This document shows positions 16,517 through 24,919 of a stretch of DNA of 36,122 nt, one piece after another. The notes under the pieces are model-generated. The model had not been told where the DNA came from. It made no database searches and worked only from the letters and a program-made list of their open reading frames with translations. Origin of the DNA: Bacteroidales bacterium Bact_22 (GTDB lineage Bacteria; Bacteroidota; Bacteroidia; Bacteroidales; F082); contig LUZN01000050.1 of NCBI GenBank assembly GCA_001603665.1, forward strand, positions 1 through 36,122, read 5' to 3'. Made by a program: the position numbers and the translations under genes. Position 1 is the stretch's first letter. Every line of letters begins with the position of its first letter.

Positions 16517-18499
16517 TCATCTCTTGATTTTTATCGTCGTGAATCGTCCTTCGGATGTGGTATATTTCAGAAGAAAAACACCATTTTTCAGCGTATTTAC
16601 GTCAAATAAATCGACATGACCATCGTAAACAGGCCTGCCAAGCACATCGAAAACCGTCACCGAGACATAATCATCTTCGGAGATGAAAATCGGCTCCACA
16701 AAATAGTTATAACCGCTGTAAAAACTAAGCAACTCGCCGACTTCAGGCTTGGTAGTCTGCTCGTAAATCATCTCACCTTTATAGTTGTAAACCTCAAACG
16801 AGCATTGCGCATCGTTGTCTTCGTAGCCTACGTTGCAATAGTTCCAGTTGAGCGTCAGGTAGCAGTCGACCGGGATGTCGACCGTCACAATGCTTTCATA
16901 GCCTTCGTCAAGGCCGATGCGATGCTGCACCATGCCACGCTCATCGAGGATTGAAATTGCCGGTGAAAGCCATCCGTCGCCTGCCGAGTCGAACAGATGG
17001 AATGTCAGAGGTTTGCTCAAGCCGCCTTCGCAAGCCCACATATCCACAGCGTATGACGAGGCCTTGCTGCGACCATCGGATGTCACCACGTAGGCGGCAA
17101 AATAGTTCACCTTGCCTGCTGCCACGTCGTCGAGAGTATATTCATATGTGAGCTGTTGTCCTGGATTTGGTGCAACGAAGGCATGCAGAGGCTCATCGTT
17201 CATCAGCACCACAATCGAGTCGACAGCTGTCAGCGGAGTGCCACCGATTGTCTGTGACGGTGTCTGCATCGTGATGTTTACCGCCTTGCCGCCTTCCATA
17301 GGCTCGACAAACAAGCTCCTGACAGGCTTCGGCTGATCGTAATAATCTGAATCAGGCCTGAGGTTGGTGCTCGTCATATGATTGTAATTATAAGCATGGT
17401 GGGTCAAGTCCATCGCGTTGATGCTGTAGAAGCCGTTGTCGAAGCCCTGCCATCCCCAGTTGAAATGGAAGAAGTCATTATCATCGTAGCCGTCGCACAC
17501 GAAAGCATGACCTCCGCGCGTGTCACCTTTTGTATAGCTGTATGCCGAATAGTACATCGGACGGCCATTGTCGATCTCGTTTTTCAACAAAGCCATCCAC
17601 TGCAGGTCGTCGTAATCATCTCTGTCAACAAAATCGGCACTGTTTGAATAGCGGAAATATTGTTGCATTGCCGGTACCACCATGCTTGAAGCTGCACCCG
17701 AAGCGTTGGCTCCATAGTCCATCTCTACGCTCACTCCAGCATGATATTCGAGCAAAGCTATAGCGTCGACTTCTGCCTGAAGACTGGTATAATCGAGGAA
17801 ATCGGGCATCAGCTCGTAGCGGTAATCGGCTGCTCCGAAATTGGCCGAGAGGGTACCATACGACGTCGAGCCATAGCCATAGCAGTAGTAGCTGTGCGAG
17901 CCTACACCCGTCTTAGGCCACTCCCAATATCTCATGATCTGCGCCATTGCGTTGGCGACGCAGCCCACCTTCACATGACCATTGTAGCCTTCAGGATCGA
18001 CGGGACACTGGTCGTTGTAAAGCTGTGTCTGATGCCATGTCGAGCTGCATAGCGGTCCCACCTCACGGTCGCCACGACCTGGAAGTATGCCGTTTTCTTC
18101 AAGCATACGCCATTGAGCCTCAATATCTTGCGATTGTGTCAAATTTTCAGATATGGCGGTCTGCAAATCAGAGGAATAAGCATCGAAAAACACCATCGGG
18201 CCTTCTTCGGCAGCTACGATATCGAAGCTACTTTCTGTAGAATAAGCCAAAATCGGACGCATGCGGTTGTCGGCCGACACTATCACAAAGCCTTTAGGCT
18301 GGCAGTTGAAGACGTAAAACGCATCGACGCCTGAATTGGTTTTCCCGACATAAGCAAGATTCATCGATACTGATTCTACGCGATTTCCAGCAAGCATGAA
18401 TTTCGAGCCGAGGCGTTGTGCCGTCACAACATCGACAGGGTGAGCCGAAAGACCTGACAGCAAAGCAACAGCAGCTATTAACAGACAAAGTTTTTTCAT
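16517..18499 (-). CDS. Secreted C10-family (streptopain-type) cysteine protease with T9SS sorting domain
   Basis: This is an extracellular papain-fold protease. It has a signal peptide (residues 1 to about 19) and a Spi-type propeptide (about 20-140) containing GFVIVSADNRMRPILAYS. The catalytic domain (about 150-380) has Cys180 in VKVGCVANAMAQIMRYWEW and His331 in GGHAFVCDGY, followed by the FHFNWGWQGFDNGFYSI block that carries the oxyanion Trp/Asn. Beta-rich domains follow, and a C-terminal T9SS-type tail (VSVTVFDVLGRPVYDG to KNGVFLLKYT). It is the same class as SpeB and interpain A, so it may act on host proteins, though nutrition is just as likely. Monocistronic. Confidence 0.94.
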   Translation of the reverse strand: MKKLCLLIAAVALLSGLSAHPVDVVTAQRLGSKFMLAGNRVESVSMNLAYVGKTNSGVDAFYVFNCQPKGFVIVSADNRMRPILAYSTESSFDIVAAEEGPMVFFDAYSSDLQTAISENLTQSQDIEAQWRMLEENGILPGRGDREVGPLCSSTWHQTQLYNDQCPVDPEGYNGHVKVGCVANAMAQIMRYWEWPKTGVGSHSYYCYGYGSTSYGTLSANFGAADYRYELMPDFLDYTSLQAEVDAIALLEYHAGVSVEMDYGANASGAASSMVVPAMQQYFRYSNSADFVDRDDYDDLQWMALLKNEIDNGRPMYYSAYSYTKGDTRGGHAFVCDGYDDNDFFHFNWGWQGFDNGFYSINAMDLTHHAYNYNHMTSTNLRPDSDYYDQPKPVRSLFVEPMEGGKAVNITMQTPSQTIGGTPLTAVDSIVVLMNDEPLHAFVAPNPGQQLTYEYTLDDVAAGKVNYFAAYVVTSDGRSKASSYAVDMWACEGGLSKPLTFHLFDSAGDGWLSPAISILDERGMVQHRIGLDEGYESIVTVDIPVDCYLTLNWNYCNVGYEDNDAQCSFEVYNYKGEMIYEQTTKPEVGELLSFYSGYNYFVEPIFISEDDYVSVTVFDVLGRPVYDGHVDLFDVNTLKNGVFLLKYTTSEGRFTTIKIKR

Positions 18500-18521
18500 G
18501 GTGTTGTTTTCAAATTTTCGG

Positions 18522-18529
18522 CAAATATA
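18522..18529 (-). promoter_or_regulatory. -7 box of the C10 protease gene
   Basis: TATATTTG on the minus strand, 22 nt above the ATG at 18499. No clear -33 box. Confidence 0.5.
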
Positions 18530-18596
18530 CGAATAAACTCATTTATAATTTCATTTTTTCCGCTTCAAAAGCTTTTTTTGTCGTTTCAAAAAATTT

Positions 18597-18630
18597 TTTG
18601 TGCTTTTCTTTTAAAAATAAATTATTTTTG
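18597..18630 (+). promoter_or_regulatory. Promoter of the beta-barrel receptor gene
   Basis: TTTG at 18597-18600 and TATTTTTG at 18623-18630, spacer 22 nt. It lies in the divergent gap with the C10 protease gene and gives a leader of about 20 nt. Confidence 0.65.
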
Positions 18631-18657
18631 CATCTGTTAAAAAAGATTTTAATGACA

Positions 18658-21312
18658 ATGAAACGGGCAGTTCTTTTCAGATTTTTGTTTTTGATGACCA
18701 TGATTTTGTCGTCGATGGCCGCTATGGCACAGTTTCCTCCAGGTGGAGGCGGCGGAAGGTTCCCAGGCGGCAGACCTCCGGGACAACGTCCAGGGCAGCG
18801 TCCGGGTGGCGACCGTCAGTGGAATCAGCAGGACATGCAGACTCCGAAAGTGAAGCAGAAGAAAAAAGTGCGCGAGGGCGACACCTTCACCGTAGTGGGT
18901 ATGTTACTCGACGAGAAGAACGGCGAGCCGATACCGTTTGTCAACCTCACCGTGCTCGACTCCATCGACAGCACCTTCGTGAAGGGCGGAGTGACCAACT
19001 ACGAGGGCGTTTTCGAGTTGGCAGGCATCCCGCAAGGCTCGTATATGCTGCGCGTGACAGCAATCGGCTATGAGACATATTGGCATCCGTTTACAGTGAC
19101 AAACAACACCGACCTTGGCATCTTGAAGCTTCACGAGGGCGCCTTAACCCTTGACGCTGTGGTGGTTACGGCCGAAAAACCTCTCTTCGCGATGGATGGA
19201 GAGAAGCTCATCTACAATGTGAGCGAAGACCCGTCGATACAGACAGGCACCACCGAAGATGCCTTGCAGAACGCTCCAGGCGTAGAGGTCGACGTGGAAG
19301 GCAATATTACGCTTCGAGGAGTGTCGAGCGTGGAGATCTGGATCAACGACAAGCCTTCGAAACTAACCGAAGAGAACCTCAAGACGTACCTGCAGACCTT
19401 GCCGGCCAACGCCATCGACCGTATTGAGACAATCACTAACCCGTCGGCGAAATATGCCACCGACGCTGAGGCCGTTATCAACATCGTGACGTCGGCGCAC
19501 GTGAAGAGCAACCAGTTTGTGAGCTTCGGCGTGAACGGCTCGACTCAGCCTTTCGTCTCACCTTGGGTGAGCTATATGTGGAAGAAAGACCGACTCAGCG
19601 TCAACGTGTTCGCCTCGGGACGTTTCAGCGACCGCGACAACACCAGCAACGGCTGGGAGCAGAAGCGCCGCTACAACGACAGCCTCGACATGTATGAGAT
19701 AACCTGGTCAGACACCACATATCAGAAAGACCAGAACCGTAGCGTGAGCGCCAACATCTTCTTGGGCGTCGACTACGAAATCGACACATCGAGCACCATC
19801 TCGTTTGACGCAGGAGGATTCTATAACTTCAACGGTAACAAGATGTTACGTTCGCAAGATCAACGTTATTATTACTTCAACAACCTTCCTTGCGACTCGC
19901 TTCTGATCGACACAACTGATAGCAAGACCGATGCAAACAACATATTCGGACATTTCGGTGTCGATTACACCAAGAAATTCGACAATCTCGGCCACAACCT
20001 GCGCATCGGATTCAATTCGAGGATAATGCATAACTCGAACGAACAGTGGTACAACAGACTTTACGAGACATATAACTTCCTCAACGAGCACCGTTATATG
20101 CTCACCGACCAGAACATGCAGGGTGCCAGTCTCGACGCCCGCTACAACCGTCCTTACAACCAGAACGGTGAGATGAGCTACGGCTTGCGTATCGACTATC
20201 GTAACAACAATAACACCTATGACCGTTACAACGACTCGCTCGGTGAAGTCATCGATGAGTTGCGTGCATATAAATTTAAAGGTACTTCGACCAACATCAG
20301 CGCCGACGTCAACTGGACGCATCGCTGGGGCGGCTTCACCTTGAGCACAGGTCTCGGCGCAGGTCCTGAGATATCGACCTACGACTACACCAGCGCCATG
20401 CCTTTTGCCGACAGCGGCACCTTGAATTACTTTGTGTTGCGTCCGTCGATACACCTCACCTATCGCACGCAGAGCATGCATAACCTCAAGCTCAACTATT
20501 CGTTGAGGATGTCAAACCCTGACGAAGAAGACGTGAGCAAGTTCCGCAGATACGGCGAAAACAACTATTCGACCGGTAACCCTGACGGTTTGAAGAGCTC
20601 GTATACCCATAACATGGAGATGGGATGGCAGAAGTTCTTCGAGCGTTTCGGCAACATCGGATGGGAGGCTTACGGACGCTTGAGTTCCAACGAAATCAGC
20701 TCGCTTACCGACTCAGAATACGACCAGTATCTCGACCGTATCGTGAGCTATTCGGTGCCATATAACATGGGAAGCTCGTGGCGTTACGGCACTTCGGTCA
20801 ACATGACCTACCGCCCGACGGGATTCTTCAACGTGAGGATGTACGCCAACCTCTACAACTACGGCTATCACATGGAATACGACCGCACCGATGAGTTCGG
20901 AAACATCCGTCACACCGTCAACGAGAACGACAAATGGTCGTGGAGTGTGCGCGTGAATGCGTGGACAAAGATCTTCAACCAGTATCAACTGACTATGGCT
21001 TTAGGTTACACCTCGCCTACCATCAGCTTAGCGGCAGAACGCAAGGCACGTTACTGGCTCAACATCGGAGCGCGCAGCGACTTCTTCAACCGTAAGATGT
21101 CGGTGTTTGTCAACGTGCAGGACCTCTTCAACTGGGGAGCGACCATCGGTTCCGGCTCGAAGAACACAAACCCGTATTATCTCACCGACAACACCAACAA
21201 AATGGTCAACAGCCGTTATATTTCAGTCGGCGTGACATTCCGTTTCGGTAAGATGGAGCTTGAGCAGAGAGCTAAAGAAGGAGACAGCGAAAGCGGCGAT
21301 AGCCTGGAATAG
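18658..21312 (+). CDS. Outer-membrane beta-barrel protein with carboxypeptidase-like and TonB-plug domains
   Basis: This 884-residue outer-membrane protein belongs to the TonB-receptor-like family often annotated as outer membrane beta-barrel family protein. The start at ATG 18658 gives a signal peptide ending SSMAAMAQ; the frame is open further upstream, but that stretch contains the promoter. A Gly/Pro/Arg-rich linker (about 25-50) comes first. Next is a CarboxypepD_reg-like domain (TFTVVGMLLDEKNGEPIPFV to GYETYWHP), then a plug (about 150-290: DAVVVTAEKPLF, LQNAPGVEVDVEGNITLRG, RIETITNPSAKY). The rest is a long aromatic-rich barrel. No SusD-like partner is adjacent, so the ligand is unknown and classic SusC function is unlikely. 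Confidence 0.88.
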   Translation: MKRAVLFRFLFLMTMILSSMAAMAQFPPGGGGGRFPGGRPPGQRPGQRPGGDRQWNQQDMQTPKVKQKKKVREGDTFTVVGMLLDEKNGEPIPFVNLTVLDSIDSTFVKGGVTNYEGVFELAGIPQGSYMLRVTAIGYETYWHPFTVTNNTDLGILKLHEGALTLDAVVVTAEKPLFAMDGEKLIYNVSEDPSIQTGTTEDALQNAPGVEVDVEGNITLRGVSSVEIWINDKPSKLTEENLKTYLQTLPANAIDRIETITNPSAKYATDAEAVINIVTSAHVKSNQFVSFGVNGSTQPFVSPWVSYMWKKDRLSVNVFASGRFSDRDNTSNGWEQKRRYNDSLDMYEITWSDTTYQKDQNRSVSANIFLGVDYEIDTSSTISFDAGGFYNFNGNKMLRSQDQRYYYFNNLPCDSLLIDTTDSKTDANNIFGHFGVDYTKKFDNLGHNLRIGFNSRIMHNSNEQWYNRLYETYNFLNEHRYMLTDQNMQGASLDARYNRPYNQNGEMSYGLRIDYRNNNNTYDRYNDSLGEVIDELRAYKFKGTSTNISADVNWTHRWGGFTLSTGLGAGPEISTYDYTSAMPFADSGTLNYFVLRPSIHLTYRTQSMHNLKLNYSLRMSNPDEEDVSKFRRYGENNYSTGNPDGLKSSYTHNMEMGWQKFFERFGNIGWEAYGRLSSNEISSLTDSEYDQYLDRIVSYSVPYNMGSSWRYGTSVNMTYRPTGFFNVRMYANLYNYGYHMEYDRTDEFGNIRHTVNENDKWSWSVRVNAWTKIFNQYQLTMALGYTSPTISLAAERKARYWLNIGARSDFFNRKMSVFVNVQDLFNWGATIGSGSKNTNPYYLTDNTNKMVNSRYISVGVTFRFGKMELEQRAKEGDSESGDSLE

Positions 21313-21389
21313 AATAATTAGTCACCATTTTTCGGCTGGTCGTCTCCCATTCGGGAGCCAAAGGCCTTCGAAATCGGTGACTAATTATT
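21313..21389 (+). repeat. Palindromic intergenic repeat, copy 3
   Basis: The arms at 21313-21326 (AATAATTAGTCACC) and 21376-21389 are perfectly complementary over 14 bp. The core is nearly identical to copy 1 and includes CTCCC-attc-GGGAG. The element begins at the base right after the receptor stop codon. A third arm-like piece, GGTGACTAAT, follows at 21392-21401 before the converging sialidase gene. Confidence 0.8.
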
Positions 21390-21406
21390 ATGGTGACTAA
21401 TAACTT

Positions 21407-22801
21407 TTATTTCACGAATTTTCCAACCCTAATATTTCCGTTAACGTCAAGAGCCTTAACAAGATAGGTTCCTGAAGGCAGTTTAGTGACATCGATTTCG
21501 ATTGAGGTCTGGCCTTTCAGGGATATTTTCTTCACCGTTTGACCTTTCACGTTAAAAATCTTCACCTTTTTAAACCCGTCGGATTCAATTTTTATTGTTG
21601 TTGAAGCTGGGTTCGGGTAGATATTCAGCGAGTCGTTGTTCGAATTCTCGGGGATGGCTTGGTATCCGTAGGTGTCGGCACCATCGGTCAGCCATTCGAG
21701 GCTGAAGTTATAGAACACAGTGGAATAGCCCGAGGTGCCGTTTGGTTCTTCCTCGACGTAGAGACCGATGGTGCCGTCGGGAAGGACGCATAACGACGAA
21801 TATGCCGAGCTGTAAGGCACTATGCATTTGCTCACGGGCCAGGTCTCGCCTTCGTCGTAGCTGATGTAGACTGTGACATCGGTGCGCGAGCTGCCGTAAG
21901 GCACTGAGTGCAGCAGACGGTTTTTGTTATGTCCTTGATTTACAGAGGTATAACGAATCATATCACCGTTGCAAGCCGGAGCGGTGATGTCGTTCCACGT
22001 CGAGGTGTTAGGCTGCCACGTCTCGCCACTGTCTTCAGAGATGTTATACCAGCGGTGCCCGCCGTGGCGGATGCTCATCAGGATGCGTCCGTCGGCGAGC
22101 TCGGTGACCTTAGCCTCGTCGCCGCCAACCGAGGCGCGACCGGAGACATGCCAGGTGAGACCGTTGTCGTCGGAGTACACCGCGTAGTTGTTCAGCGACT
22201 GCGCCGATCCTTCTCGGATGGCGGCGACGAACATGATGCGTCCGGTGGAGGTACGCAGTCCGTTGCCCGAGCCGAAGAACGAGGCACGCCAGGTGGTCTG
22301 AACTGGATAGATGCAGTTGTCGCCGAAGATGAAATTGGTGATGTCTTCAGGCGCAGTCCATGTCTGACCGTTATCGTAACTATATGATTTATAAGACCTT
22401 ATCGGGTTGCTTGGCGTTGAGTTCCAGAGGCCTACGCCGCCCACGAAGACTGCGATAAGGCCGTTGTCGTCGTTGCTCCAAGCTACAGCACAGTCACCAA
22501 AGCCGTGGTTGACGCCAGTGCCCAGCGCTATGGTGTAAGGCTCGGTCCACGAGTAGCCGCCGTCGGTGCTGCGGTTACACACGATGTCGATGTCCTGAGG
22601 GAGGTCGCCCTCATTATATTTACGTTTGTCGGTGACAGCCACTATGCTGCCGTCTTTGGCGGTTATCACTGCAGGAATGCGGTAGTTGGCCGATCCGTAG
22701 TCGCCCGGATGATACAGTTCGGTGCGGGTGAAGAGCGTGTCGTTTTGTGCTGATGCTGCGACGGCAATCATCACGAGGAGAAGGGTAAGAATCTTCTTCA
22801 T
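21407..22801 (-). CDS. Secreted GH33 exo-alpha-sialidase with T9SS sorting domain
   Basis: It removes terminal sialic acids from glycans outside the cell. A signal peptide (MKKILTLLLVMIAVAASAQ) precedes a six-bladed propeller with five Asp boxes: STDGGYSW, SYDNGQTW, SDDNGLTW, SEDSGETW and SYDEGETW. The YRIP motif gives the first triad Arg (R41). Likely partners are R245 (SIRHGG) and R295 (NKNRLLHS), a Glu in the KVTELADGR region, and a nucleophile Tyr in VPYSSAYSS. The C-terminal type A sorting domain (YPNPASTTIKI to a final VGKFVK) replaces any lectin module. No sialic-acid catabolism gene is nearby, so the released sugar may be used elsewhere or serve to unmask glycans. Confidence 0.94.
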   Translation of the reverse strand: MKKILTLLLVMIAVAASAQNDTLFTRTELYHPGDYGSANYRIPAVITAKDGSIVAVTDKRKYNEGDLPQDIDIVCNRSTDGGYSWTEPYTIALGTGVNHGFGDCAVAWSNDDNGLIAVFVGGVGLWNSTPSNPIRSYKSYSYDNGQTWTAPEDITNFIFGDNCIYPVQTTWRASFFGSGNGLRTSTGRIMFVAAIREGSAQSLNNYAVYSDDNGLTWHVSGRASVGGDEAKVTELADGRILMSIRHGGHRWYNISEDSGETWQPNTSTWNDITAPACNGDMIRYTSVNQGHNKNRLLHSVPYGSSRTDVTVYISYDEGETWPVSKCIVPYSSAYSSLCVLPDGTIGLYVEEEPNGTSGYSTVFYNFSLEWLTDGADTYGYQAIPENSNNDSLNIYPNPASTTIKIESDGFKKVKIFNVKGQTVKKISLKGQTSIEIDVTKLPSGTYLVKALDVNGNIRVGKFVK

Positions 22802-22829
22802 ATTTGCATAGTTTATAGCTTCAAGGATG

Positions 22830-22861
22830 CAAATATACGAAAATTCTTTAAAATTTGCAAA
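22830..22861 (-). promoter_or_regulatory. Promoter of the sialidase gene
   Basis: TATATTTG at 22830-22837 and TTTG at 22858-22861 on the minus strand, with a 20-nt spacer. This is one of the best-formed promoters in the window, 28 nt above the ATG. Confidence 0.7.
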
Positions 22862-22872
22862 TATTAATGTCT

Positions 22873-23796
22873 TTACATTATAATTCTCACAAAAACCGGA
22901 TAGTGATCCGATGGGTTGCGGCGCGTGGTGTTGCTGAACCAGATTTCCTGTGGCGCGTCGGAGGCTTTTTCCGAGGCGCTCGGGGTGGCGTTTTCGGTCC
23001 AGTAGCTGTTGGTGAGAACGCCGTAGGCCTCAACCGTGGTTGACGGCGACACAAAGACGTGGTCGATGCGGCTGGTAGTGAAATATTCGGTCTTGAAGGC
23101 GTTGAAGGTGCCGTTTTCGGCGAAGCGGATACGGGCAGCTTCATAGGTATCTTTAAGTAATCCTGAATCGATGAAGATATTATAGATTTCGTTGGTCTGG
23201 TCGACGTTGAAGTCGCCGGTGAGGATGACCGGAGCGCCTTGAGCTATCTCGCGGATGCGCTCGACCACCAGCTTCGCCGCCTCACGACGCGCCACTATGC
23301 CGACGTGGTCCATATGCAAGTTAAAGAAATAGAAGGTCGTGCGGTCTTTTTTCTTCTTTGCGTTGACCTGAAACTTGCCCCAGGTACAGATGCGGATGCA
23401 GGCAGCATCCCAGCCAAGGCCAGGTTTCTCAGGCGTCTCGCTAAGCCAGAAGTTGCCGCTGTCGAGGAGAGTGAGCTGGTCTTTTTTATAGAAAATAGCT
23501 TCATGTTCGCCTGCTTTGTCGCCGTCGTCGCGACCGATGCCGATGTAGTCGTAGCCGTCGAGGCCTTTCAGCAGGTCCTGAAGCTGACCGTATAGCACTT
23601 CTTGAGTGCCAAAAATGAGCGGATTCATGAAGTTGACCTGGTCACAAATCACCTGGCATCGCTTGGTCCAGATGTTGCCGTTAAGACTGTCGTTGCGGTT
23701 TTTATACCTTATATTATACGAACCAACGAGCATCTCCTGAGCACTCATTGAAAGCGCTAAAATGCTGAAAATGGCAATAAAAAGAAGCTTTTTCAT
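22873..23796 (-). CDS. Secreted endonuclease/exonuclease/phosphatase family protein
   Basis: This is a metal-dependent phosphoesterase of the EEP fold (307 residues), exported by a signal peptide (MKKLLFIAIFSILALSMSAQ). Fold motifs occur in order: SYNIRYKN, GTQEVLYGQ with the metal Glu, a YIGIGRDDGDKAGEHEAIFY loop, LHMDHVG, LTGDFNVD, RIDHVFVS and the C-terminal SDHYPV with the catalytic His. The frame is open upstream to 23934, but that part overlaps the bcp gene; the ATG at 23796 lies 2 nt after the bcp stop and starts a normal signal peptide. It forms an operon with bcp. The substrate (nucleic acid, phospholipid or sugar phosphate) cannot be told from sequence. Confidence 0.85.
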   Translation of the reverse strand: MKKLLFIAIFSILALSMSAQEMLVGSYNIRYKNRNDSLNGNIWTKRCQVICDQVNFMNPLIFGTQEVLYGQLQDLLKGLDGYDYIGIGRDDGDKAGEHEAIFYKKDQLTLLDSGNFWLSETPEKPGLGWDAACIRICTWGKFQVNAKKKKDRTTFYFFNLHMDHVGIVARREAAKLVVERIREIAQGAPVILTGDFNVDQTNEIYNIFIDSGLLKDTYEAARIRFAENGTFNAFKTEYFTTSRIDHVFVSPSTTVEAYGVLTNSYWTENATPSASEKASDAPQEIWFSNTTRRNPSDHYPVFVRIIM

Positions 23797-23798
23797 GA

Positions 23799-24242
23799 TT
23801 ACAAAATTTGCGAGCTGTGATTTTTGGTGTCCACCTTCCCTATTGCGTCTATGATCACGCCGTTTTCGTCGATGACGTAGGTTGTTCTTAAAGTTCCTTC
23901 GGTCGTTTTGCCGTACATTTTCTTTTCGCCCCACGCCTCGTAAGCTTTGAGGATGGTAAGGTCGGTGTCGGCAATGAGGTGGAACGGCAGCTCGTATTTA
24001 GCAATAAACTTCTGGTGCGAGGCGGCGCTGTCGCGGCTCACGCCAAGAACGTTGTAACCCAACGCGATGAAGCGATGATAGTTGTCGCGGAGGTCGCAGG
24101 CTTCGGCAGTGCAACCTGGGGTGCTATCCTTCGGATAGAAATACAAAACGAGCTTCTTTCCCTTGAAATCGCTCAGCTTCACGACGTTTCCGTTTTCATC
24201 TTTGCCCTCAAAATAAGGGGCTTTTTGACCAACTTGTAACAT
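23799..24242 (-). CDS. bcp: Thioredoxin-dependent peroxiredoxin, BCP/PrxQ type
   Basis: This cytoplasmic thiol peroxidase reduces hydrogen peroxide and organic hydroperoxides. The peroxidatic Cys44 is in PKDSTPGCTAEAC and the resolving Cys49 lies five residues on, the PrxQ pattern. Other marks are LVLYFYPKD, VLGVSRDSAASHQKF and the catalytic Arg region TLRTTYVID. At 147 residues it is close to full length, with a slightly short C-terminal helix. Its -7 box overlaps the end of the upstream HD gene. The EEP gene follows by 2 nt. Confidence 0.95.
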   Translation of the reverse strand: MLQVGQKAPYFEGKDENGNVVKLSDFKGKKLVLYFYPKDSTPGCTAEACDLRDNYHRFIALGYNVLGVSRDSAASHQKFIAKYELPFHLIADTDLTILKAYEAWGEKKMYGKTTEGTLRTTYVIDENGVIIDAIGKVDTKNHSSQIL

Positions 24243-24262
24243 ATCTTAAAGTTTTTATTTTG

Positions 24263-24270
24263 CAAAGTTA
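24263..24270 (-). promoter_or_regulatory. -7 box of the bcp operon
   Basis: TAACTTTG on the minus strand, 20 nt above the bcp ATG. It overlaps the stop codon of the HD gene (24268-24270). No good -33 box. Confidence 0.45.
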
Positions 24271-24879
24271 AAAAATTTCTTCAAATATCTTCTTGATTTC
24301 CGATTCTTCATCGATCATTTGGCGCAATTTCTCCAATCTAGCGGTGTTTGGTGATTCCGGGAACCACAGTTTCAGATATCCGTTGCGGCCGTATTTTTCG
24401 TGGAGGTGCTGCATCATTCGGTCGTATTGCTGTTCCTTGGAGAGCTCTGGATAGTGGTCGAGGCCGTATTGGATGGTACGGCGGACGATGGTTTCAGGGT
24501 CGATGAAGCGGTCGGCTTCGGCAACGATGCGGCCATAGATGGTGCGAGGCTCGTGTTTCGCTGAGGCGCGGTGGTCTTCAGCGGCATCGGCCATAGTTTG
24601 AATCTGCTCTTCAGTGAACCATTTCCGAAGGTTTTCATCGGCTTTTATAATCTGCGCCGACACCTCATGGTGATGCTCACGACCTTCGCAAAGCCCGGTG
24701 TCGTGATATGCTGCGATGACATAAACCATATCCTTGTCGACATCGAGATGCTCAGCAATTTCAAGACTTTGCTTGATAACCATCATCACATGGTCGCGCT
24801 GATGTGCCGCGTCGAAACCGTCGTACCGCGGAATGATTTCCTGTTCAATGTATGAAATTATGTCTGGATTAATTTTCAT
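24268..24879 (-). CDS. HD-domain phosphohydrolase
   Basis: This is a probable metal-dependent phosphohydrolase in the cytoplasm. The HD metal site can be traced as His in AAHQRDHVMM, the HD pair in AAYHDTGL, His in EGREHHHEVSA, and later AEDHRASAKHEPRT and EADRFI. The frame is open to 24930, but the upstream -7 box (24884-24891) and the usual MKINPDIISYIE start favour ATG 24879 (203 residues). It is similar to small YedJ-like HD proteins; the substrate is unknown. It is divergent from the short-chain dehydrogenase gene with only 40 nt between them. Confidence 0.82.
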   Translation of the reverse strand: MKINPDIISYIEQEIIPRYDGFDAAHQRDHVMMVIKQSLEIAEHLDVDKDMVYVIAAYHDTGLCEGREHHHEVSAQIIKADENLRKWFTEEQIQTMADAAEDHRASAKHEPRTIYGRIVAEADRFIDPETIVRRTIQYGLDHYPELSKEQQYDRMMQHLHEKYGRNGYLKLWFPESPNTARLEKLRQMIDEESEIKKIFEEIF

Positions 24880-24883
24880 ATTA

Positions 24884-24891
24884 CAAAGGTA
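24884..24891 (-). promoter_or_regulatory. -7 box of the HD phosphohydrolase gene
   Basis: TACCTTTG on the minus strand, ending 4 nt above the ATG at 24879. This implies a leaderless or nearly leaderless transcript. It is paired with the opposing box at 24905-24912. Confidence 0.45.
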
Positions 24892-24904
24892 TAAAAAATA
24901 TTCG

Positions 24905-24912
24905 TACTTTTG
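24905..24912 (+). promoter_or_regulatory. -7 box of the short-chain dehydrogenase gene
   Basis: TACTTTTG on the plus strand, 7 nt before the ATG at 24920. Transcription would begin at or next to the start codon. No -33 TTG at the usual distance. Confidence 0.45.
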
Positions 24913-24919
24913 TATCATT

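Noticed and set aside
18418..18657. N-terminal extension of the receptor frame into the C10 protease gene
   Set aside because: The extension overlaps the opposing gene and contains the promoter at 18597-18630; the ATG at 18658 begins a proper signal peptide.
18658..21312. SusC of a polysaccharide utilisation locus
   Set aside because: No SusD-like gene is adjacent and the plug/barrel is the shorter, non-SusC type.
23797..23934. N-terminal Arg-rich extension of the EEP protein
   Set aside because: It lies inside bcp in another frame and would hide the signal peptide.
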